A stretch of 64,000 bases of DNA from NCBI GenBank assembly GCA_907163375.1, contig CAJQUW010003469.1, forward strand, positions 124,001 through 188,000, written 5' to 3'. The notes beneath the pieces were generated by a model. It had not been told where the DNA came from, made no database searches, and was given only the letters and a program-made list of their open reading frames with translations. The translations under genes were made by a program, and so were the position numbers. Origin of the DNA: Prostheceraeus crozeri (Eukaryota > Platyhelminthes > Polycladida > Euryleptidae). Positions 22,885 to 32,017 of this stretch are shown one piece after another. How positions within the stretch are numbered: position 1 is the stretch's first letter; each line of letters opens with the position of its first letter.

Positions 22885-23127
22885 TCAGACATCGCCGGAC
22901 GGAGGAGGAGAAAGTTTCTGTCTCTTGGGTGGAGGTAGATGAGTGTCTGGATGGCCGTACGGTAATGAGTGGTTAGGACTCATCCAGCATCGCTTGTCTT
23001 CCCAAGCTGAGAGACCTCGTTTCCTAAACGTCGTTCTGACTTGATGCGACTGTGATTTTAAAATGGTCATTTCTACTTTTTTAATTTTAAGAGAATCTAA
23101 AGCATCTTGATAGTCCCTATGTGTCAT
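22885..23127 (-). CDS. 80-aa basic protein (fossil part)
   Basis: The small gene starts with an ATG that overlaps the probable polymerase stop codon (ATGA overlap). A minus-strand TATATAAC at about 23,163-23,170 lies some 35 bp upstream, inside the end of the polymerase gene. The C-terminus has PPPKRQKLSPPP, a good nuclear-localisation signal. The body is basic and helical. No homologue is recognised. A DNA-condensing or accessory role would fit and is only inferred. Confidence 0.5.
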   Translation of the reverse strand: MTHRDYQDALDSLKIKKVEMTILKSQSHQVRTTFRKRGLSAWEDKRCWMSPNHSLPYGHPDTHLPPPKRQKLSPPPSGDV

Positions 23128-26100
23128 TTTTCTAACGATTGACTTCGAGATGCCTTTCGCCCGTTATATAGAAAGCTCTGAGGATTTGGCTTCATGGAGT
23201 ACATCTTGGGGCGAAGAAAGATCATCTCTATCTGTTTGCCGGCACACTCATCCTTGAAGCAGCCAAGCTTCGCTTTATTTGAGGTAGAGTAAAGCGGATG
23301 GTCAGTGGGATAGTTGGAACTATCAAACTTGGGTGCTTAATGTTTTAAAATGTCTTCCTGCTTGACTTGGCTCGTGGTTGTCAAAGCTAGGAAGAAGCTG
23401 TCTGTATCACCTACTAATTCCACACGTTGGAGAAGTGGACATGTCTTAAAGTGTGGTAAAATAACTTGTACATTTCTAACTTGGAGTGATCCAAGACAAT
23501 TTTACCGACATAAATGGGCTTACAAAGTTCTACTTTAGATTTTAACATTTTTAAACCAGTGATGTCTTCGGAAATGACATCATGGTGGCAAAACAACGGC
23601 GAGCGACATAGCTTGATACTCGTTTCCGGATCAGTTACGATACGATAGTCCATGCGCTTTCTTACATCCTCAATGGTTTTACCAAAGAGGGCATTATTCT
23701 TCAATTTAAAGAAGTCCTTTTCGAAAGGATTCTTGGATTCAGCCCGTTTCTTACTATTAAATTCTATATACGGTTTTAGAAAGGGCTTCTGCCTAAACTG
23801 GATAGCGCGATGGACTTTGTCAAGTCGTATCCCCATACCCAGATAGAATTTGAGGATGGAATAGTGCACGATGTAATGCTGTTTGTTCAATTGGGTGAGC
23901 AACAACTTCCAGAACATATCTGGACTGACTATGCCAGATTCGCGTGCGAGAGGAAAATCAACGTTCCTATTCTTAATACAGTCTGGATAGATGAGGTCGA
24001 CTTCAGATAAATAACCTATGTCGGCCTCATCTCCCAGTGCCATGATGTGTGCTGGATTTGAGAAGTGGTCAATGTCATGGGGCTCTACCCATTGGAAGTC
24101 AGACTGTGGCAAAGGTTTGGAGAGTGCACTCCCATACAAGTTATTTTGGTCTATGTACATTAAATGCGTGGTCGATCCTATGTCTTGGGTGCTGTTGACA
24201 ACATGTTTGTTAACAAATGTCAAGCCACCCCTAATACCACGTTCAAATAACGTGTACATTTCTGCATCTTGCATTGAATGAATGCTCTCTTTCGTCATCT
24301 TGAAGGCTGAGAAATAGGACAGACCCGGCAGACTAACAACATGAACGGGGTCTAAGGCGTCCTGTTCTAATGTGACTTTCCTAAAAGTCTGAAACACGTC
24401 AGCCAACAGATAGACGTCTAATTTTAAGTAGGCAAGCATGTAGTCACCAAGCGTGCGGCACCTAAATTCTAACCATTCTTGCTCTGCATGCCTATAATCA
24501 TCCAGCGAACAGTCCTCACCCGTCAAATCATTTTTAAATTTATCGATGGACGGAAGGGATGTTTCTTTCAATGTATACATTGAACTAAAATAACTATAAG
24601 GAAACACCCCTTTCCGTAGTATCAGACTGTCACTTATGTTGGGATAGTCTTTCCTTAAATGTTGAGTGAGGGGAAGTGTTTCTAAATTATTAGCCAACGC
24701 GGCTAAGGAAGAAGACATAAACTGCAAACTGTCTAGAAACTTTATCTCATAGAAGACAGGCTTCCCCTCCTTTGTCTTATCGACTTGGACTTTAGCAGTG
24801 ATGCACATAAATTTTTCCTTACTTTGTGCAATCACTTTGGATGACCAGGATTTCATTTTACCGAATCCATGGCGAATGATGATGTGAGCATCATAACATT
24901 TAAAGTTATGGAAGATGACGGGGAGCGTTCGCCGTTAGAGCCTAAGTTTCATATTGCATTTACTGCATAAGGCAGACCTAAATTTACCACTGAGATGGCA
25001 ATGGTCCCTCACTTTCTTATGTTGCTGATCATCAAAGGATGAACAGCAGCGGGGACATTCCGTGTTCCTATCAAATTTGATTTTATCGGCTTCTGTGAAG
25101 CACATGGGTTTCCTAGTCAGCTCCGTTTCATACCGTTGATGAAAACGGGCTTTCCTATCTAAAAAGTTGAGGAAGTTTTTAACGCACTCCTCGCCTTGCC
25201 ACACGCATTTTATTTTGGTTCCTATAATATGGATGCCAAACTTCATAACAGGCAATGGCTGCTGGCTCATGACTTAGATCTTGTTCAATATAACATTCAA
25301 TGTCTGCATAGATGGTACATATGGGACTGAGCTCATTGCCGTTTTCCTCATACCTATAAAATTTATCTTTGGGCATGACTTCCATTTGAAGTTTACCCCG
25401 AGAGCACCACTCGTAATGTTGTTCAAAATATGGTTTAGATGTGAAACGCCGTGTGCAGCGATCACAGTAGTAGAAATTATCCCTATAGGTTGCTTGATGA
25501 TGGTATAACTTTGAAATTTTAGGAATGCCACAATAATGCCATTCTGGGTGGTTGTCGCTATAGACTAGGAGGAGATTGACAACCCGGTCGAAGTTACTTT
25601 GGCGATTATTATACCTAACGCCCTTCAGACCTTTTTCCCAGAGATGGACGACAATCCTAATGTTATTCAATTTTTCAAATTGGGCGATGCCTTTAAAATC
25701 TATTGTGTTGACATCTAACCCATCAAACTTAAGCTCATCCTCCCATTCACAATACTTGGTGACTCTTTGACGATGCATGCCTATATCATTATAGTGAAGA
25801 ATGGAGAGGACGGCGTACTTGAAACACTGGGACTGACACTCTACATTGATGACAGCCTTTTTGTCAGCCAGTGCTTTGGGGAGGGTGAAACAACCACTCC
25901 CTTGTAAATTTTCTAAAAGATTGATTTTGATGTCTACCTTCTCTATCCCATCAAAGACCAGACCGCTGTCTCTTTCATTAAATTTATTTAAGTTGCTGAC
26001 GAGATAGGTCGCATGTCTCTCTATCCACTCGTTCACATCACCTATGAGATCAGCAGCACAGGAGGCTATCCTAATGGTCACAGTGGACTCTACTTCTCCC

Positions 26101-26330
26101 GTGCTACTGTCTACCTTATTGAAACGAGCAGTGAGATAGAACATGCCCTTAAGTAAAAACCTATCTAATCTCGCCAACATTTGATGAATTAAGCCTATAT
26201 TATTCATCAAGAAAGGATGAATGTCTTGTACAGCTTCAGAGCTTTCTAAATCATAGTCGCGAACGAGCCTCTCAAGGGAAAACTTGCTCAGCCTTAGAGT
26301 GACGTTGTTGTCTGTGTAAAGCTCAGTGGA
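23124..26330 (-). pseudogene. polB: Protein-primed family-B DNA polymerase (fossil part)
   Basis: Landmarks in order on the minus strand: the N-terminal module shared with A1-A3 (26,305-25,900); KKAVINV plus CFKYAVLSILHY, typical of Polinton and adintovirus polymerases; a C2H2-like CDRC...H...C segment; exonuclease motif I YADIEC (about 25,310); an exonuclease III-type YLKLDVYLLADV (about 24,430); polymerase motif A YIDQNNLYG (about 24,157); motif B KNNALFGKTIEDV; motif C with DTD near 23,400; and a C-terminal NKAKLGCFKDE...LRPKMYS block. The total of about 1,050 residues is normal for the family. The gene is broken, about three breaks. It would have replicated the element from protein-primed ends. 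Confidence 0.85.
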
Positions 26331-26387
26331 ATGTGTGTGACAGAGTGTGTGCGAAGAAAGAACAAACTCTGTAGGAAAGGTCTTCTG

Positions 26388-27598
26388 TCACGAAGAACAG
26401 GAAAAGCCGACGTGCGATGAAGGATGCTTCCTACCTGATGACGTTGGTTGCCTCACACTGCCACAGGAACCGCCTTCGATGTGGACTCGCAAGTTGGTGC
26501 TGTTGTAGAACGTGCGTCCACAACCTTCACACTTGGGCCGTTGAGGGATGGGTCGACGCTTTCCTCCCCTGCAGGCATGACCAGCGGTGTGACGTCTCAC
26601 ATTGTAGGCTGAGGCGAAGACCCTGTCACACCGCTGGCATCGAAAGTCCTCCACTTCGACTTCAATCTCCCTCTCCTCTCCGACTATCTCTAACTCCTGT
26701 TCCTCCAACAGTCCACCGACTTGACGGAGAGGAGAGGGAGGTCGACCGCTGCAGGTGGTGGTGGTGGCGATGCAGGGATGATGAGGCAGGAGGGAACGTT
26801 GCCGTCCTAGAGGTAGGCCGCCAGATCTGTTGAGAAAAAGAGATTAGTAACATGATCAACATTTCAAGTTTGAAATCTTATCCCCCTATTTCCCAATCAT
26901 GGATACTTACCATCTAAGGACTGCAACTCCGGCAGCAGCGATGGACGCGGAGGAGGTAGGAGTGGGACGCGGGTCGAAGGTGGAAGGGTCCTTGGCTTCG
27001 GTGTCGGAAGGATGTGGTGACGGGGAGCAGTGACTGGCACAGGTACCGGTGCTGGCGACGGTGGAGGTTGGACAATGGCCGAGGTCGGTGGATGGTAGGG
27101 AGTTGTTTGGTTGGTAGTGGTGGTGGAGCGGGAAGGTAGGGCCGGAATTTCGTCATTAAATCTCCGCCTCGCGGCTTCCTCCCACTTCTTCATATTCGCC
27201 AAGTCTGTAGATAGGGAAAAGAGATGAGATTAGAGGTTGCGGAGACAACAATGATGGAGAGCAAGCTATACGAACACAGATGTGCTAAAACATGACATTC
27301 CAACTCTCATAGGTGAGGGTACTTACACTTTCCAAGCCGCTCGTAAGCTTGCCCGATTGCTCCTTGGGGAACGGGTCATGCACTGAAAAAGAATGACAGC
27401 AAAGATAAGCAGAGCTAAAATTTGGATTCGGTTTAAACATGAGCAAAATAAGGGAGTGGCTCTTGATTTCAATGAGAATGTGTACCCTAATGATGTTAGT
27501 AATAGAATCAACCTTAATACAAATACTTACATTGCTCGATGGTAGCCTTCTCCATCTCAGCAGATATGCGGTAATTTTCAATTTTTGCGAATTCCATG
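26388..27598 (-). CDS. Multi-exon proline-rich C2H2 zinc-finger gene (fossil part)
   Basis: Four minus-strand exons are suggested, at about 27,598-27,532, 27,381-27,328, 27,205-26,914 and 26,807-26,388, each bordered by plausible donor and acceptor sites (GTAAGT near 27,531 and 26,913; pyrimidine-rich AG acceptors). The first exon starts with MEFAKIENYRISAEMEK. The third is a long proline/threonine-rich linker. The last has an acidic stretch (residues EEREIEVEVED) and two fingers: CQRCDRVFASAYNVRRHTAGH, and a variant CEGCGRTFYNSTNLRVH ending in C. It is probably nuclear and DNA-binding. Its TATA box and leader appear at 28,060-28,110. Exact exon borders are uncertain. Confidence 0.5.
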
Positions 27599-27599
27599 A

Positions 27600-28242
27600 T
27601 GGACAGTCGATTGTAGATGATTAATGGTAGGCATAAACTTCAATCACTGAAAAGGAAAATGAGAATCGTTTCATTTGCCTAGTCAACGTTTATCATGGGA
27701 ACAATCATTGAAGTGACATCTAATGAATTACATTTCACTCTACTCCATGTCATAAAGACTAACCTTTGTCGAATGGCTGAAGTACTCTGACCTGGCGAGA
27801 GAAAGCATCACGTTGAGTATGAAGTCGAACGCCCAACATGAGCAACGGCTCAGAGGTTTCGGTCTAACAAACGACGAACATCCCGTGCAACACAATCCCT
27901 CTACGGCAGTACCCGCCGTCCCGAAGGAACGCTCGAGCAAAGGAGGTATTACAGCGATGATATGTTTTATGAGCAGAAGATGTGATAGCAAGAGACTATT
28001 CAACTTGATAGCAAGTCAAAACAACCTGCTAGCAGGAGCTCACCGACACTCACCTTGTGAAAGATAAATGTGAAGAGCAGAGCTGATACACTGCCTTTTA
28101 TAAGATTTTCCTAAGCGGTGAATGGATCAGACCTCTCGTCCAATCACAGACGAGCTAGAGTTCCCGATGTGCGCACGCACATTTGTAACGCGTTCTTGAA
28201 ATCGTGTTGTTTACAACATGATGTTTAGCAATAGACTCAACT
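27600..28242. other. Intergenic leader/intron region of the minus-strand block
   Basis: A minus-strand TATA (CTTATAAAAGGC, about 28,098) is followed by a short leader ending in a CAAG|GTGAGTGTC donor (about 28,059). Downstream on that strand lie two TTGCTATCA motifs (27,983 and 28,006). Open frames on both strands here (27,740-28,067) are not supported as genes. Confidence 0.4.
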
Positions 28243-28695
28243 ATGGCACCTGAAGTCAATACATTGAAACATGATGATTGTACGATTCGTTGTCATCAAG
28301 AGAGCTTCGGAGGCTTAATACAAGATTACATCCTTGAGTTTCAAAGGGAGGAGACAGAATTGGAAGCATGTTTAGACTACACACGAAAAATATTTACGGA
28401 GTTGATATCTTATTTCAAAGACAGTCTGATCAAGGCTCATTTAATTGCACATGTCAATTACATTCATTTTCCACCAGGTGAAGTAGCGGGAAGTGTTGAT
28501 TTTCAATTTCCTTCCTATGGACAAGAATATATTACTGATGCTTCTGAGTTTTATACACGACACCTGTGGAAGATTATTTCTCGGATGGACAACTTCCATG
28601 GTTACGGCGATCATTTGCTTCTGAATAAAATATACCATATTGTCATTGCTATTAGTAAAGTGGGTTTCAATGATGTTAAATCAAAGACCAAATAA
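28243..28695 (+). CDS. Polymerase-N-module paralogue A3 (fossil part)
   Basis: 150 aa, ATG to stop, with the stop overlapping an AATAAA. It keeps the family plan: CHQESFGGLIQDYILEF at the start, IAHVNYIHF in the middle, FPSYGQEYITD, FYTRHLWKIISRMDNFHG, then LLLNKIYHIVIAI. It is the only plus-strand gene in the right half of the element and lies back to back with the zinc-finger gene. The frame looks whole. Function unknown. Confidence 0.65.
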   Translation: MAPEVNTLKHDDCTIRCHQESFGGLIQDYILEFQREETELEACLDYTRKIFTELISYFKDSLIKAHLIAHVNYIHFPPGEVAGSVDFQFPSYGQEYITDASEFYTRHLWKIISRMDNFHGYGDHLLLNKIYHIVIAISKVGFNDVKSKTK

Positions 28696-28699
28696 AGTA

Positions 28700-29560
28700 T
28701 TTTTCATGACACTTGTGTTGTGCTTAACTTTCTAGGGCTGTGGTGAACACTGTTTTCATATAATATTCTAAACTCTGTCTTACTGCAGTAGAAAACTCCT
28801 TTTAGTAAACCTGATGAAGCTTATCTAACAGTTATGGAGTTTGAATATTCTAATTGGGAAAAATTTGACGACTGTCTCCAATAAAACTTTCTAACACTGA
28901 AAGTAAGTTACAAGACAATCTACACTGTGCAGTAAAACCTTCTAAAACTTTCCAGTGCTGTGATGAGTTCGGTCAGTCATACAACTTCGATGATTAAACT
29001 TGATTTTCACAAACGTGCGTCGCGGTAAAAACTATTTGACTACACTAACGCTTGCATTTCATGACATGTGTGTTTCATTAAACGTCATGATCAAACTTTT
29101 CTAACTATACATCAACCTGTGTTGCAGTAAAACTTATACAAACCATGATACGCTTTCTGACGACACTCACGAATAAACGTCATGATCAAACTTTACTTTC
29201 TCAAACGGGTGTCGCGGTAATATTATTTGACTACACTAACGCTTACATTTCATAACACTTGTGTTTCATAAAACATCATGATCAAACTTTTCTAGCTATA
29301 CATCAACCTGTGCTGCAGTAAAACCTTTGTACAACATGATAAAGTTTCTGACTAGACTTATGAATAAACGTCATGATCAAACTTTCTAACTATACATCAA
29401 CCTGTGTTGCAATGAAACTTTTGTACAACATGATAAAGTTTCTGACTAGACTTACGAATGAACGTCATGATCAAACTTTCTAACTATACATCAACCTGTG
29501 TTGCAATGAAACTTTTGTACAACATGATAAAGTTTCTGACGACACTGACAAGAGCTTCTT
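28700..29560. repeat. Degenerate tandem repeats, ~94 bp period
   Basis: Copies of a unit containing GAATAAACGTCATGATCAA, TATACATCAACCTGTG and GTACAACATGATAAAG recur. The last three (from about 29,270, 29,362 and 29,456) are nearly identical and earlier ones are more diverged. Many AATAAA or TTTATT motifs occur in both orientations. The region lies between convergent genes. Confidence 0.7.
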
Positions 29561-29569
29561 CACTAGCGA

Positions 29570-30864
29570 AGAGAGAAATCTGTGATGTGTTGCGTGTGGC
29601 GCAAGGGTGGCCTCCCATTTCATTCCATTCATCATTTTTCTTTCCCTCTGCATTCCATATCCGAAGATATTTGGCGGGCTGGGGATCGCTTTAGCTGCAT
29701 TAGAAGATTGGCCCTTAAAAGAGCCCATTGGTCGTTCTCCGTCCACCGACACTCACTTCTGCAAAATCTCTGAAAGAAAAAGAATAGGAGATTCGAGGCG
29801 GCAAGGAAATGATCATGTTGAGGAAACTTACTGGGCAACTTCTTCCGAACTTTTCGGACGACGAAGTCCTCCAGCTCTCCAGTGATGTTCAAATTCATAT
29901 GTAGACACCGGACTCCGTCGCCCTCATAGCATTGCTGAGTCACATTGGGGTCGTCGGTGATTGTGGGGACGTCAGATATATTACTTTGGAAGAGGGGAAG
30001 ATGGACTTCATACACTCTTCTTTTTCTACTCTTCAGACACTAATGCAGTCGCTCAACTTCACCCGCCAACCTCTTATTTATGTCCTTCACCTCCTCCGTC
30101 TCCTTCACCACGCTTCGCATCCGCTCTGTCTCTTTATCCTTCCTCGACAAACTCGCCTGCAAACTCTCCACCAAACCTGCCTTCCTCATCAACTCGCTCC
30201 TTTCCGCAATCCATTCCTTCTCCTTCTTTCTCATGCTCTCCAACTCTTCCCTCGTTGCCCTATGCCCCTCAACCTTCACCGTCAGCTCTTCATTCTCCTT
30301 CAAAACTTTTCTATTAACACTTTCCAACCCCATAATGCGATCCTTCATCCTTACAAATGCCTCCGTATCATACTCCTCTTCCCGCCGTGGCGATGACGCT
30401 GCCATCGGCTTACCCACTTCCTTCCCCTCCCCCTCCAGATCACCGATATCCCCAAACAAATCCTCAATCACCTTATCCAAATCAACATCAACCTTCTTGT
30501 TCATTTTCGCTCTCAACTCAACTTCATCACTAGCCTTCGTCACCACTTTCTCCCCAACCACGTCCTCAATAGTTGCCACCGCCTTCCTCACCTCTTCCCT
30601 TTCCAACAACTCTCCCTCAAACCACTCCTTGAACCCTGCCATAGCTATATTGCCACTTGGACACTCGTTGTGATCCTTAATAAACGTCACCTCATTCCCT
30701 TCCCCACATACCACCCGATGATGCACGCACACTCTCAACAACACCTCTCTCATATGCGCGCCCACCGTCCCCTCTTTCATGTGCTTCTTCAGCTCACTGC
30801 CTCTGGCAATCTTGCCGCAACTGCATTTGCCAACAAGCATTCTAGCATTGCCTGATTTCTTCAT
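29570..30864 (-). CDS. Zinc-binding plus coiled-coil protein, probably multi-exon (fossil part)
   Basis: The main open stretch (30,864-30,040, 274 aa) starts with a Cys/His-rich head (CSCGK, then CVHHRVVC and HNEC) and continues as a long charged coiled coil from about residue 165 (for example NRKVLKENEELTVKVEGH). Further minus-strand exons probably lie at about 30,015-29,834 and 29,770-29,570, as judged from donor-like GTAAGTTT and an acceptor after TTCTTTTTCTTTCAG. Its promoter appears to be at 31,048-31,115. No homologue is recognised. Coiled-coil proteins of this kind could be structural or regulatory, so no function is assigned. Confidence 0.5.
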
Positions 30865-31047
30865 GATAATTCTGTAAAGATAGAGTAAAATTTGATAGCA
30901 AGTGTTTATAGGATACTACTTGCTGATATGCATTGAAAGACATTTGATAGCAAACGTTGGAATAAAATCATCAACCAAATTTAAAGAGTATGATTACTAG
31001 CTTTATCCTAAATCCCAAAGTTTGATAGCAAACCTTGTCAGAGCACT

Positions 31048-31115
31048 CACCGTTCGTCTTGCAACTTGAAACAGGAGTGAATACTAGAGAAAAGTCGCGG
31101 TTTATATAACCAGGG
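31048..31115 (-). promoter_or_regulatory. TATA, leader and donor of the coiled-coil gene
   Basis: The minus strand reads GGTTATATAAACCGCG, then a short leader ending GACGAACG|GTGAGTGC. The intron that would follow contains three GCTATCAAA motifs (30,891; 30,943; 31,021). Confidence 0.45.
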
Positions 31116-32017
31116 AGCACAAAGCCATGATTCAGACCTTCCTTATTTGGTCATGCTTTTGACTTGACAACAGCAGTTTTACCATGTATGGGCATCGGCA
31201 GTCACCGTGCTTTCCGTTACCAACTCCCAACACAAAGACGGATTCTCCTATGACGCGAAAAGGTTTGACGTCAATGCTTACAGTAACCGTCCCATTTTTA
31301 CCAAGTTACAATGACAAACGATAGACGTTGCCAAGCCTGAGTTACTGAGGCTAGACGAAGAAGGCCTGATAGCAAGCCAGCAACCGTTTGGGTGTTAAGC
31401 TCTTGAATCCGTTACAGGCATTACTCAGAGGGGATCTTATCCCAGCTCCAAGGCCTCGACCCGCAAATCCAACCTCGAGCGGACAGAGCGTGCGTCATAT
31501 CACTGTGTTGGTATCCGGGCCCATGTTTTGACATGAAAACCGGTGGAGTTATTTACAAGAGGAAACGACCCAAGTCACACAGACTCATAAACGACTACTT
31601 TTTATTCAAAAACTTTAATTATTATCATTAAATATGAATTTAAATTTTTCAGTAATTTAGTACTACTCATAAAACGTTTATAAGTAGTCTGTCACCTACA
31701 GCACAGCAAGAGCTGTCGAATGTTTTTTGAATCAAGTCTAAAGGACTTGTAGAAGCAATGTTATAGCCGTTTGAAGATTTCGGCCTACTATCATCAAATG
31801 GTCAGTCATGCTATACTGACTAACCTATAAGTCTGACACCTTAGCTGATATCAGCAATGGAAAGTCAGAAGTCCGATATCGGAACTCAAGAGAAACGACT
31901 TACCTGTAGTCAGTTTCTCAACTTAGTGAAATTCCTCTCCCGATCCCGTTCTTATATACTCTGTGAATATGCAATCGGCAATCCATGCAGGGGGGTCAGA
32001 ACATTGTCACAAATTTG
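31116..32017. other. Noncoding interior next to the right inverted repeat
   Basis: No open frame of note. It holds the TATA/leader unit at 31,904-31,960 and one further TGATAGCAAG motif at about 31,367. Confidence 0.45.
31904..31960 (-). promoter_or_regulatory. Second minus-strand TATA, leader and donor
   Basis: The minus strand reads AGTATATAAGAACGGG, followed about 50 bp later by CTACAG|GTAAGTC. The gene it serves is not clear; an upstream leader exon for the same coiled-coil gene is possible. Confidence 0.4.

Noticed and set aside
22773-22976. 67-aa plus-strand frame as an integrase fragment
   Set aside because: It is the opposite strand of the 80-aa basic gene and has no HHCC or DDE-type residues in order.
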